From Chitinophagaceae bacterium (GTDB lineage Bacteria; Bacteroidota; Bacteroidia; Chitinophagales; Chitinophagaceae): a stretch of 64,000 bases of DNA. Under the pieces are notes generated by a model. That model made no database searches. It was given only the letters and a program-made list of their open reading frames with translations, and was not told the origin of the DNA. Position 1 is the stretch's first letter. Each line of letters begins with the position of its first letter. Position numbers and translations under genes: made by a program. Positions 1-8,429 of this stretch are shown here, in pieces. The stretch lies in contig JAFKGQ010000005.1 in NCBI GenBank assembly GCA_017307755.1, positions 372,001 through 436,000 of the forward strand, given 5' to 3'.

Positions 1-486
1 GTCGGCAATACGATAGCGGAAGACGGAGGTATCGATGAAGATCTGGCTGATATGATAGAATTGATTGGGCGCCTTTGTCAATAGTTGTACGAGGAATTTA
101 CTTCCTTTGTCGCCATAGGGGCCGTATACCTTTTTTTCCTTCCCTGAATAGGCAAGGCTGTCGGCCAGGCTGTTGAATCCCCGGGTGCGGGTGACGACGA
201 TGGTATCTATCTTAAACCTTTTCTGGAGGATCTGTTTGGTGTATAGCACGGGGTTGGGGGATTGTTCCAGGGCTGTTTTTAGCTGGGGCAGGGTAAATTT
301 TTTGGCTTCCGTCTGCATCTGGCGGACGATCTTTGCTTCTTCCTCCGGGGTCAGCTGCCGGCCCGGAGGCGGGGCGGGTTGACCCTGGGCAGGCTTTTGA
401 GCGCCGGTGGGTTGCTGGGCATTAGTGGGGGACGGGATCATTATGCTGCTGTACAGCAGGCAGGTCAATATCAGGAATTTGTTCAT
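1..486 (-). CDS. Exported protein, possible parvulin-type peptidyl-prolyl isomerase (N-terminal part, runs off left edge)
   Basis: This minus-strand reading frame starts at an ATG (486-484) and stays open to base 1, so only the first ~162 residues are visible. It begins with a clear Sec signal peptide (MNKFLILTCLLYSS, ending near NAQ). A Pro/Gln/Ala-rich linker follows, then a mixed charged segment. The stretch VYGPYGDKGSKFLVQLL, followed by FYHISQIFIDTSVFR, resembles the entry to a parvulin (PpiC/SurA) domain in exported Bacteroidota PPIases, as I recall that family. The catalytic part of the domain would lie outside the window, so the assignment is tentative. A near-consensus -7 element (TATCTTTC on the minus strand) lies just upstream of the start. 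It could instead be an exported protein of unknown function. Confidence 0.55.
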   Translation of the reverse strand, partial: MNKFLILTCLLYSSIMIPSPTNAQQPTGAQKPAQGQPAPPPGRQLTPEEEAKIVRQMQTEAKKFTLPQLKTALEQSPNPVLYTKQILQKRFKIDTIVVTRTRGFNSLADSLAYSGKEKKVYGPYGDKGSKFLVQLLTKAPNQFYHISQIFIDTSVFRYRIAD

Positions 487-571
487 CCCTGAAAGATAAG
501 GGTTGGATCATAAATTGGAATGATTTTCGTTCTTTTTTCAGAAAAAGGCGGTTGCCGTCTGTTAAAAACCT

Positions 572-1243
572 ATGACCATGCGATGGAATATCTTTCTTTT
601 CTCATTGATTATCTTACAGATACACCCTGGAAAGAGCTTTGCTCAATGGAAGGATTTTACCGTCAGCCCCAAGGGGGATACCATCAACTGCACGGATAAA
701 CAGGACAAGCGGCAGGGAAGGTGGGTAAACCATTTTGACGAATTGCGGGGAGAGCCTGGTTATGAAGAGGAAGGTCTGTACAAGAATGGCCGGAAGGAAG
801 GTACCTGGAGGCTGTATAGTCTGCAAGGCGACCTGATAGGGGTGGAGTTCTACAAATGGGGTAATAAAGACGGGGTATGCCAGTATTTTGGTATCAACGG
901 CACGTTGTTACGGGAAGAGAGCTGGAGAGCGTTGAACCCTGATAAGGCGTATGATACGCTGACGGTGGAAGATATCGATCACCTGGATAAGTATAAAACA
1001 GTTATTGTAAAGAATGAAGGTGTTGCCATCAAGGATGGCGTCTGGAAGTTCTATGATCCTCAGACAGGCATGGTCGCGCGTACAGAAACTTATACATTGG
1101 GCAAGCGGGAGATGGGCAAGTCTACTCAGCCTACCGCGAATGCCGATGCGCCCAAGACGGCTACCAAACCAAAGGAAGTCCTCGATTTTGAGAAGAAGAT
1201 CGGAAAGAAAAAAGTAAAGGTCAAGGACGGCAGTACTTTTTAA
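572..1243 (+). CDS. Exported MORN-like repeat protein (YwqK antitoxin-like fold)
   Basis: The protein has 223 residues, with an N-terminal signal peptide ending around KSFAQ (residue 25). The body carries degenerate repeats of the type 'G.Y.NG.KEG.W..Y...G.L' (for example EEGLYKNGRKEGTWRLYS, and again around residues 95-120 and 150-165). These are typical of the MORN/YwqK-like beta-hairpin repeats common in exported Bacteroidota proteins. The C-terminus is lysine-rich and low complexity. No catalytic residues are seen. Repeats of this kind usually act as a structural or binding scaffold. A second in-frame ATG lies 6 bases downstream (578) and could be the true start. The gene stands alone between a divergent exported protein and the first sigma-factor cassette. 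The specific role is unknown. Confidence 0.6.
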   Translation: MTMRWNIFLFSLIILQIHPGKSFAQWKDFTVSPKGDTINCTDKQDKRQGRWVNHFDELRGEPGYEEEGLYKNGRKEGTWRLYSLQGDLIGVEFYKWGNKDGVCQYFGINGTLLREESWRALNPDKAYDTLTVEDIDHLDKYKTVIVKNEGVAIKDGVWKFYDPQTGMVARTETYTLGKREMGKSTQPTANADAPKTATKPKEVLDFEKKIGKKKVKVKDGSTF

Positions 1244-1295
1244 ATGCCTGATTTTATCTAATTGTTAATTAAGGGGGTGAAATATAATTAGCATC

Positions 1296-1303
1296 TATCT
1301 TTG
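1296..1303 (+). promoter_or_regulatory. -7 promoter element of cassette A sigma-factor gene
   Basis: TATCTTTG matches the Bacteroidota primary-sigma -7 consensus TAnnTTTG exactly. It sits 31 bases before the chosen ATG at 1335. No convincing -33 TTTG is seen at the usual distance. The paralogous cassette B has an equally perfect element in the same place relative to its sigma gene. Confidence 0.55.
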
Positions 1304-1334
1304 CGGGGTAGTTACTAATTGCTTATAGGTGGAT

Positions 1335-1904
1335 ATGGAGATACACGATTCTACAATTGCAGATCTATTAGTTCGTATCCGGCAGGATGATCCCGCAGCT
1401 TTTGAAAGTCTTTATCTGCAAATGTGGGAACCCTTGTTTGTTTTTGCCATGAAGCGGCTGCAGAGCGAGCCCGATGCGGAGGATGTCGTACAGAATGTGT
1501 TTGCCGCTGTCTGGACCCGCCGTCACTCTCTACGTATCAGTACTACTTTTAAAGGATATCTTTTTACTGCCGTCAAATACCAGGTGCTTGACAGGTTGAA
1601 TGAGATGCTGCAGTCTCCCTCCGGGATCGAGGGGGTCAGCCAGACCGTTCTGCCTGAATTGGACGATGTGCTGAACACCATGTTAGCTAAGGAGCTGCAG
1701 GCCATTGTCGATAGGGAAATTGACGAGCTGCCGGAGAAAATGCGGCAGATATATCTGATGAACCTGGAAGAGCATTGTTCTATCTCCCAGATAGCCGAGC
1801 GGCTGCAGCTGTCCGAGCAGACCGTTCGCAATCAATTGAATACGGCCAGACAGCGGCTGAAGGTTTCTCTCAAACATGCATTGACCCTTCTTTTCTTTTG
1901 GTAA
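1335..1904 (+). CDS. ECF RNA polymerase sigma factor (FecI-like), cassette A
   Basis: This sigma-70 family ECF factor of 189 residues is expected to direct RNA polymerase to promoters of the downstream receptor genes. Region 2 is visible around residues 22-95 (DPAAFESLYLQMWEPLF, EPDAEDVVQNVFAAVW). Region 4 lies around residues 122-175 (LPEKMRQIYLMNLEEH, then the HTH ISQIAERLQLSEQTVRNQL). It ends with the hydrophobic tail LLFFW, and the cassette B sigma factor ends in a similar way (FLTFFW). The ATG at 1335 is preferred over an in-frame GTG at 1329. It is followed after 70 bases by its FecR partner, the standard FecI/FecR arrangement. Activity is probably held down by that FecR until the STN receptor signals ligand. 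Confidence 0.93.
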   Translation: MEIHDSTIADLLVRIRQDDPAAFESLYLQMWEPLFVFAMKRLQSEPDAEDVVQNVFAAVWTRRHSLRISTTFKGYLFTAVKYQVLDRLNEMLQSPSGIEGVSQTVLPELDDVLNTMLAKELQAIVDREIDELPEKMRQIYLMNLEEHCSISQIAERLQLSEQTVRNQLNTARQRLKVSLKHALTLLFFW

Positions 1905-1974
1905 CCTTTTGGTAATATTCGGGTCTGGTTAAAAAACAGCGGATCGGAGACTTAGCTAGTAAAGGTCCGCTGAC

Positions 1975-2982
1975 ATGACTATCGACCAGCTGAAAGAGCT
2001 ATTGCAAAGATACCTCACCGGGAAAGCTACGGATGAAGAGCTGCAGATCGTGGAGAGGTGGTTTCATCGTTCAGAAGAAAAGGAATACTTCCTTAGCGAG
2101 GAGAAAAGACAGGAGGTTGCTGCCCGGCTGCTGCCGCGTCTGCGTACCATTGCCCACCCGGAGGAGGGGTATTCTTCCTTGCCGGCGGAGCATCTGTCGG
2201 AGAATAAAGGCCGGTTTTTTATCTTCATCCGTCGATGGCAGCGTGTGGCTGCGGTCCTTCTTCTACTTTTTGGCGTGTCGGCCATCATTTACCGTTATCG
2301 CATAACTCTCCTTGACCGGATCGATCCGGTGCCACAGCAGACAGTGATTGCCGGGCCGTACGAGATCAGGTCGGTCATACTGCCTGACAGCAGCCGGGCG
2401 GTGTTAAAAAGCGGCAGCAGGATCACCTATCCTGTACGGTACAGAGGAGGAGAGAGGCGGGTGAGCATGGAAGGAGTGGTGTTCTATAATGTTAGCAAGG
2501 ATCCTTCTTCGGTGTTTACGGTTCATTCTACGCAAATGGATATACGGGTGCTGGGGACTTCTTTTGTGGTGTCCGATTCTCAGCGGGCTACCAGTGCCGT
2601 TGTCCAGGTGATCAGCGGAAGGGTTGGCGTGGCGCATGAAGGGGCGGATATGGGGGAACTGAAAGCCGGCAAGGAACTGGTGTACGACAGAAGCACCGGC
2701 AGGGCGTTGCGCAGGAATGCCGACAGTTCACAGGCGATAGCCTGGATACATAAAACATTTTCTTTTGAAGAGACTCCTCTGGAGTCGGTGTTTGCCGCCA
2801 TGGAAAGCAAATTCGGCGTCCGGTGTATCATCCGGAAGCGTAACCCGGCTGTAGTGAAATTATTCACGGGTATGTTTTCGGAGGATGATACGCTGAAAGA
2901 TATATTGCTTGCACTGTCCTTATCTACAGGCATACGGTATGCTGCCATTGATAAAACTACGATAGAGATCCATTATCCATAG
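1975..2982 (+). CDS. FecR-family anti-sigma factor with DUF4974 C-terminus, cassette A
   Basis: This is a 335-residue inner-membrane anti-sigma protein. The cytoplasmic N-terminus (1-88) should bind the sigma factor encoded just upstream. One transmembrane helix spans about 90-107 (VAAVLLLLFGVSAIIY). The periplasmic FecR domain runs about 123-225 (ILPDSSRAVLKSGSRITYP; VLGTSFVV). A DUF4974 domain at about 260-333 (FSFEETPLESVFAAMES) is the usual Bacteroidota ending. In this family the periplasmic part senses the STN domain of a TonB receptor. The next gene encodes exactly such a receptor, so the signalling chain is complete locally. A 104-base gap with a small hairpin separates it from the receptor gene, which may therefore have its own, sigma-dependent promoter. 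Confidence 0.93.
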   Translation: MTIDQLKELLQRYLTGKATDEELQIVERWFHRSEEKEYFLSEEKRQEVAARLLPRLRTIAHPEEGYSSLPAEHLSENKGRFFIFIRRWQRVAAVLLLLFGVSAIIYRYRITLLDRIDPVPQQTVIAGPYEIRSVILPDSSRAVLKSGSRITYPVRYRGGERRVSMEGVVFYNVSKDPSSVFTVHSTQMDIRVLGTSFVVSDSQRATSAVVQVISGRVGVAHEGADMGELKAGKELVYDRSTGRALRRNADSSQAIAWIHKTFSFEETPLESVFAAMESKFGVRCIIRKRNPAVVKLFTGMFSEDDTLKDILLALSLSTGIRYAAIDKTTIEIHYP

Positions 2983-2984
2983 GA

Positions 2985-3002
2985 CATTCCCTAAGGGGAA
3001 TG
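2985..3002. other. Small perfect hairpin between fecR and the receptor gene (cassette A)
   Basis: CATTCCC (2985-2991) is inverted as GGGAATG (2996-3002) around a 4-base loop. It begins 3 bases after the fecR stop. There is no following T-run, so it is not a canonical intrinsic terminator. It could stabilise the upstream mRNA end or partly attenuate transcription. No counterpart was recognised in the shorter gap of cassette B. Confidence 0.35.
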
Positions 3003-3086
3003 GATGATCCGGCGGGACAAGCTGGGTAACATAGTCATTACGGACTGTGAAGGGGAACTTTTTTAACACACCTGATAAATCGAATT

Positions 3087-6000
3087 ATGAAGCAATCGAC
3101 CATTCTTATTTCCCGGCGGGGGGTGGCCTTTCTCCTGGCGGTGGTGTTCAGCCTGCTGTATTACAACAAGGGGTATGGGCAGGAAAGCAAGGTATTGGAG
3201 CAGGCGTTGACTATCCAATTTAAGGACGACAATATCGTCAGCGCATTGCGTAAGATAGAACAATTGGCGCCGGTGGGTTTTATGTATGATGCCGGCGAGC
3301 TCAAGCGGTCCGAGAAGAAAATTACGGCCGACTTCAAGGCGGTGAAGCTCTCTGTTATTCTGTCTGTCATTTTGAAAAGTTCGGGTTATGAGTACAAGCT
3401 GTTAAAGGACAAGATCATTATTCATAAGGCATCTGTTACGCCGGGGCAGATACCGGCTGGTATTTCCGTCAGCGGGCATGTCGCCGATGGGAAGACAGGG
3501 CAGGGGTTAGCCGGTGTTACGGTGCACGTGAAAGGCGGCAGGGCGCATGCCGTCACCGATGCCGCGGGGGATTTTATCATTCCTGTACCCGATGCCGATG
3601 CGGTGCTGGCTGTCAGCTATGTTGGGTACGAGGGCAAAGAGATCAAGGTGGCGGGGCTGTCAGCCATCAGCATTTCGCTGAATGTGGACAGCAAGTCGCT
3701 GGGCAGCGTGGTGGTACAGGCACACCGGAAGGTGGACAATGAGGCGGCGCTGCTGAATGATCGTAAGGCGGCTGCCGTGGTATCGGACGGTATCTCTTCC
3801 CAAAACATCGAAAAGACGGCCAGCCTTACCACGACACAGGCCTTGCAGCGGGTGACGGGTGTGACGATCACGGATGATAGATATGTCGCTATCCGGGGGA
3901 TGGGTGACAGAAGTGTCATTGCCGAGCTGAATGGCGCCCGGCTGTCGTCCTCCGACCCCGACCGGAGCGCGGTGCCGTTGGACCTGGTGCCTGCTGCGTT
4001 GCTGGATAACCTTACTGTATACAAGACCATGACGCCGGACAAGCCGGCGGATGCTTCTGCCGGGATTGTAGAGTTGAAAACCAAGTCGGTGCCGGACACG
4101 CTTACGCTGGTGTTTTCGACACAACTGGGAACCAATTCCACCATCGGCATCAGCGGTAAGTACAACAGCTTTGTAGGCAGCGACATGGGGTTTTTCGGTG
4201 AGCGTGTGAAGGATCATAATCTTTCCGGTGCTTTTTTGAAGCTGAAGGACCAATATCCCGGGGGGCTTTCGCAGATACAGCAACTTTTTCTGCAAAGCCG
4301 GAACAGTCCGGCTCTGTCGAAAGAAGCGTTACGCATCAATAATATCATGCAGTCTTTTCCCGCGGTGCTGACAACTACCTACAAACCTGCGGCGCCGAAC
4401 CAGATCTATACCGTCTCTTTTGGCAACAAGTATATGGTGTGGGGGCATCAACTGGGAGTAGTGGTGGGGCTCAACTATTACAGCCGTACGGAAGACCGGT
4501 ACAATGGGCAAGTAAACCAATACAGCATTTACCAGGGTATTGTTACCGGGTCGACTGATATTTTCAATCCATTGCATATCCCCGGGTTTATAACCCCGGA
4601 CCATCCCCGGATGGGCAAATATCTGGGATACCGGGAGAACTCGGGGACGGCAACGCTCAATTATGGTGCGCTGGCCGGCCTCACCTACCGGATTAATACC
4701 CGCAACCAGGTGCAATTCCAATATGTAGGCAGCCGTGGCGCGGAGACCCAGGCCAATAGCCTGAACGGGTCCTGGCAAAATACGGGGCTGCAATTCCCGG
4801 TGTATAACCAGGTCTTCCAATTGAAGCAGTCTTACCGGGTCTTTAATACATTCAACCTTCAGGGTGAGCACAGGGTCGTGCCGGGGAAATATTCTCCTAC
4901 GCTGAGCTATAACCTGAGCTCATCCAAGTCTACACAAAATGAACCTGACTTCCGGTTTACAGACCTGGCGGACTATCGCAAGACGGCCTTCATAGATCCC
5001 AATGGCCAGGGGATCAACAGCGATACCTATGCTTTTGTCGTGGGAAGCGTACATGGGGTAGGGCCCAACGGTGTGTTGAATGCGGACCCTAACGGCAGGA
5101 AATACCGTTATCTTACGGAAAATAACTATAATGCCAAGGTGGACATCACGCAGCCGGTGATGGTGGGAGGGCAGCGGCAGCTGTTGAAATTCGGTTACAA
5201 TTATCTGAGAAGGAAGCGGGACTTTACGGAGAATGTGCTGGGTTTACCGGGGACGTCTGCCGGAGGAAATGCCGGCCTGCTGACAAAGGCGGCTGGAAAT
5301 CTCGATCAGTTGGTGTCCTACGACAATATTGGATTGAACCCTTCCGGATATGATGCGGAAGGCAGTCCAAGGGTGGGCGGTTTCCTTTACCAAATTCGCA
5401 AATCACCTAATAACTATAATGGCGTATATAAGACCCAGGCTTTTTATGGCATGGTAGATGCACACGTGGGGGAACGTCTTCGTATAACAGGCGGCGTTCG
5501 TTTTGAGTCCACAGACATCCAGGCGCATGTAGACACTGTCAATGTATTCAATCCTCAGGTGGCCGCCGGCAGCATAAGCGGCGGGGCTTCTAACCAGGGC
5601 GGGGGCACTACTCAGCCTAATACCGGCTATAAGGTAGATTTTAAACCCTATTATTCGGCTAATCTGACCTATACCCTAAACCGGAATATGAACTTTCGAC
5701 TGGGATATAGTACAACGTTAGCCCGCCCTGAACTGAGGGAGCTGACAAATATTTTCGAGTTCGATCCCTTTCAGTTTGCCGTGATAGGAGGTAATCCCAA
5801 TCTGAAGAACCAGTTCACCCGCAGCGAGGACTTTCGCTGGGAATGGTTTCCCCGTCCCGGAGAGGTCTTTGCAGCTTCGGTGTTTGCGAAGCAGATCGAT
5901 CATCAGCTGAACAAGGTTTTTATCTATCATCCGCAGGGGGCGGTAAGCACTTTCCCGGAATTTCCCCTTATCGAATACCAAAACGATGTCAACCAGGGGC

Positions 6001-6530
6001 ATCTGTTCGGGATTGAGCTGGAAATACGCAAAAACCTGGGCCAATTAACCGGAGTGCTGCGTAACTTCTTTATCGGCGGCAATTTTATGCTGGCCTACAG
6101 CCAGATCACCAAGAATCCTGAGCGGCTGGAAGCGTCCCGGACCATCGACCGGACGGCTTCGGACAAGAGCCCCCTTTTTGAACAGCCGCCTTATTCCATC
6201 AACGGATACCTTGACTATGATAATGCCAGGATGGGCACGCAGTTGTCGGTGAACTTCAATATAGTGGGAGAACGGCTGGTGCAGGTGCAATTGGATGGAA
6301 GCCCGGATGTATACAGCCGCCCTGTGCCCGTGTTGGACCTCGTATTCAGCCAGCGCGTGCTCAAACGGGTGACGGTGAAAGGTTTTGCGAAAAATATCCT
6401 GAATCCACCTTACCGGGACGTGTATGCGACACCCCGGAAAGGCGGCCTTTACCACGATGTGCTGTATATCCAGCATCAATATTGGAGAGGCGCCGAATAT
6501 GCTTTGGGTATAACCTATAATCTTTTTTAA
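3087..6530 (+). CDS. STN-domain TonB-dependent outer-membrane receptor, cassette A
   Basis: This is a 1147-residue outer-membrane transducer. The order is signal peptide (1-31), STN secretin/TonB short N-terminal domain about 41-113 (LTIQFKDDNIVSALRKIEQ), carboxypeptidase-regulatory-like beta-sandwich about 125-190 (ISVSGHVADGKTGQGLAGVT), plug about 212-335 (ALQRVTGVTITDD, YVAIRGMGDRSV), then a 22-strand-type barrel ending in YALGITYNLF. The STN domain is the part that signals to FecR, so this receptor is the likely sensor for the upstream sigma/FecR pair. It is strongly similar throughout to the receptor at 19440-22907, with near-identical plug motifs such as LNDRK.AAVVSDGIS. It does not pair with a SusD gene. 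Lipoprotein genes follow after 10 bases. The ligand is unknown. Confidence 0.92.
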   Translation: MKQSTILISRRGVAFLLAVVFSLLYYNKGYGQESKVLEQALTIQFKDDNIVSALRKIEQLAPVGFMYDAGELKRSEKKITADFKAVKLSVILSVILKSSGYEYKLLKDKIIIHKASVTPGQIPAGISVSGHVADGKTGQGLAGVTVHVKGGRAHAVTDAAGDFIIPVPDADAVLAVSYVGYEGKEIKVAGLSAISISLNVDSKSLGSVVVQAHRKVDNEAALLNDRKAAAVVSDGISSQNIEKTASLTTTQALQRVTGVTITDDRYVAIRGMGDRSVIAELNGARLSSSDPDRSAVPLDLVPAALLDNLTVYKTMTPDKPADASAGIVELKTKSVPDTLTLVFSTQLGTNSTIGISGKYNSFVGSDMGFFGERVKDHNLSGAFLKLKDQYPGGLSQIQQLFLQSRNSPALSKEALRINNIMQSFPAVLTTTYKPAAPNQIYTVSFGNKYMVWGHQLGVVVGLNYYSRTEDRYNGQVNQYSIYQGIVTGSTDIFNPLHIPGFITPDHPRMGKYLGYRENSGTATLNYGALAGLTYRINTRNQVQFQYVGSRGAETQANSLNGSWQNTGLQFPVYNQVFQLKQSYRVFNTFNLQGEHRVVPGKYSPTLSYNLSSSKSTQNEPDFRFTDLADYRKTAFIDPNGQGINSDTYAFVVGSVHGVGPNGVLNADPNGRKYRYLTENNYNAKVDITQPVMVGGQRQLLKFGYNYLRRKRDFTENVLGLPGTSAGGNAGLLTKAAGNLDQLVSYDNIGLNPSGYDAEGSPRVGGFLYQIRKSPNNYNGVYKTQAFYGMVDAHVGERLRITGGVRFESTDIQAHVDTVNVFNPQVAAGSISGGASNQGGGTTQPNTGYKVDFKPYYSANLTYTLNRNMNFRLGYSTTLARPELRELTNIFEFDPFQFAVIGGNPNLKNQFTRSEDFRWEWFPRPGEVFAASVFAKQIDHQLNKVFIYHPQGAVSTFPEFPLIEYQNDVNQGHLFGIELEIRKNLGQLTGVLRNFFIGGNFMLAYSQITKNPERLEASRTIDRTASDKSPLFEQPPYSINGYLDYDNARMGTQLSVNFNIVGERLVQVQLDGSPDVYSRPVPVLDLVFSQRVLKRVTVKGFAKNILNPPYRDVYATPRKGGLYHDVLYIQHQYWRGAEYALGITYNLF

Positions 6531-6540
6531 AATATTATAC

Positions 6541-8403
6541 ATGAACAGCTTATTTATCCATTCCCGGCGATTGATCTACACATGGCTTCGACCATTCCTG
6601 CTCCTGTTGCTGCTGGTGATATTCAATGCGTGCCGTAAGACCAAGGTCGATAATACCTATCCGCTGACGGGTGTCCAGGTGGGCGGCTCTGCAGGCTCCA
6701 GCGTCCGACTCTTCAACTTCTATAATGCGCAGCTGGATGTCAAAGCGAATAATATTCCGTTGACAGCCTTCTCTGGCAGCGGAAGCGTCCAGGGCAATCA
6801 GATAGGGCTTTCCCTTTTTCCATCGGGAGTTTGGAATAGCGGTGACAACGGCAGTCCGGTGACGATGCCCGTATCCCTCTTCGACAAGAATGGACAGCTG
6901 CATATCATTATAAAGAGCAGGGGGACGAGGGGATATCCAGGACTGGGTATGCTTCCCTTGCTGAGTATAGACACGGTATTGAGCAATGATCCCTTGCATC
7001 CCAAGGATTATTATGTCATGGGTGGAGGTTATTTGAAGGTGATCGACCGGAATATAGTGGCTCCTTCCCAGTCTGATCACTTCAAGCTCCGCATCATGAA
7101 CTTCGGTGAACTAAAGGATACGTTGGGATTGGTTGGTCCGGTAGTGCTTACCTATGCCGACGGTACCAGGGTGAAGGAAATGGATACGATTGGTGTAGGC
7201 AAGACATCGCCCTATATCGAGCTGCCGTACGGGTCTTACCAGTTTAAACTATATGTAGCCAATGCATCCGGCGAACCTGATTATACCAAGCAGCTTGCAG
7301 AACTGCCGGTGTACCCCGACTTCTCGAATGCGGGGAATACGCCCCAGCAGCACCTGGTGACCAGGGTCCGGGGTTTTAAGCCGGGCGGCACTTATACGAT
7401 GTTGGTAAATGCAAATATTCTGGGGTACAATACGGACCCCAATGGAGGGGAAAACCCCAATTTCTACCTGATCAATTCTTACCGTGTCCTGACAGAGCAA
7501 TCAGCGCCGCAGAATATCAGCTGGGCCAGGATGCAGGCTGTCAATGCCTGGCAGGATCAGGCCGTCAGCTTTCGTGTGGATGGGGGAGCATTGGTCAACG
7601 GACTGGGATTTGGACAAAGCGGGGGTTACAATACGGTGGTTCAAGGTACACATCATGTAGAAGCCGTGGACGCATCAGGCAAGACCATTGCTTCAGCTGA
7701 TATAGTTCTGTATCCTTATGACAATATTACGGCCTGGGTATTTGCCGGGAGCGGCAAGGCCGCGATAGTATTCACCAATACGGATCTCACCACTACCTTA
7801 TACGAGAGCATCAACAGCAATGTTGTCGATGACGGTACGGATGGTTCGAAGAATACCTGGCATTTTAACTATGCGTTGCAGACCCGTTTTTTAAACCTCA
7901 GTGACGTGCCCTATGTGACTTTTACAAACAATGGCGCCCTGTTGCAGCCCCGGGTCAGCGGCAATTCACAACAGCAGTGGCAGAACGATACGCTGGCGTA
8001 TCCCCAGGCGTATATCAATCTTCAGCCGGGCGTTCCTGTGTTGTATAATCCCTTTGTCGTGTATCCGTCCGATGCCGATGGGAACTGGACGATTACGTTG
8101 AATGGGCAAACCTATGTAGAAGGAGGCGGTAGCAACAAGATGGGGCTGGCGTTGAGCAATCCGCTGCCTATCCGGGTCTTTCAGTCCAGCCCTGCTACGG
8201 GGATCTATGAAGGGCAGGTGCCGGGATCGCTCCTGGGAAATGTGGCGCCGTTGAAGGAAAAGGATTTTGCCAGCGGCACGCTGATCTATCCTGACGGCAA
8301 TCTACGGGCTGAGAACGGGTTTTATACCGTGGCGCTTGTCGGCAATGTTCTAAGCGGATCGGGTCCTTCCGGCAAACTTATCGTTGTCAAGCATAATAAA
8401 TAA
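6541..8403 (+). CDS. Large DUF4397-like lipoprotein, cassette A
   Basis: This is a 620-residue predicted lipoprotein. A long hydrophobic signal (LLLLLLVIFNAC) ends at a lipobox Cys near residue 31, followed by RKTK. At least two DUF4397-type beta-sandwich units are recognisable. One starts at about residue 55 (SVRLFNFYNAQLDVKANN). The clearest is at about 325-405 (RMQAVNAWQDQAVSFRVDGG, GYNTVVQGTHHVEAVDASG, ITAWVFA). DUF4397 domains are extracellular and of unknown function. The protein is paralogous to 22936-24660, and both end with the same motif (LIVVKHNK / LIIVKHNK). It lies 10 bases after the receptor stop and is presumably cotranscribed. Inference: a surface partner of the receptor, in the position where a SusD lipoprotein would usually be found. 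Confidence 0.75.
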   Translation: MNSLFIHSRRLIYTWLRPFLLLLLLVIFNACRKTKVDNTYPLTGVQVGGSAGSSVRLFNFYNAQLDVKANNIPLTAFSGSGSVQGNQIGLSLFPSGVWNSGDNGSPVTMPVSLFDKNGQLHIIIKSRGTRGYPGLGMLPLLSIDTVLSNDPLHPKDYYVMGGGYLKVIDRNIVAPSQSDHFKLRIMNFGELKDTLGLVGPVVLTYADGTRVKEMDTIGVGKTSPYIELPYGSYQFKLYVANASGEPDYTKQLAELPVYPDFSNAGNTPQQHLVTRVRGFKPGGTYTMLVNANILGYNTDPNGGENPNFYLINSYRVLTEQSAPQNISWARMQAVNAWQDQAVSFRVDGGALVNGLGFGQSGGYNTVVQGTHHVEAVDASGKTIASADIVLYPYDNITAWVFAGSGKAAIVFTNTDLTTTLYESINSNVVDDGTDGSKNTWHFNYALQTRFLNLSDVPYVTFTNNGALLQPRVSGNSQQQWQNDTLAYPQAYINLQPGVPVLYNPFVVYPSDADGNWTITLNGQTYVEGGGSNKMGLALSNPLPIRVFQSSPATGIYEGQVPGSLLGNVAPLKEKDFASGTLIYPDGNLRAENGFYTVALVGNVLSGSGPSGKLIVVKHNK

Positions 8404-8429
8404 TCTTATTCAACTTAAGCAAAGAATAT

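Noticed and set aside
2985..3002. fecR downstream hairpin as an intrinsic terminator
   Set aside because: There is no T-run after the stem, and the downstream receptor belongs functionally to the same unit.
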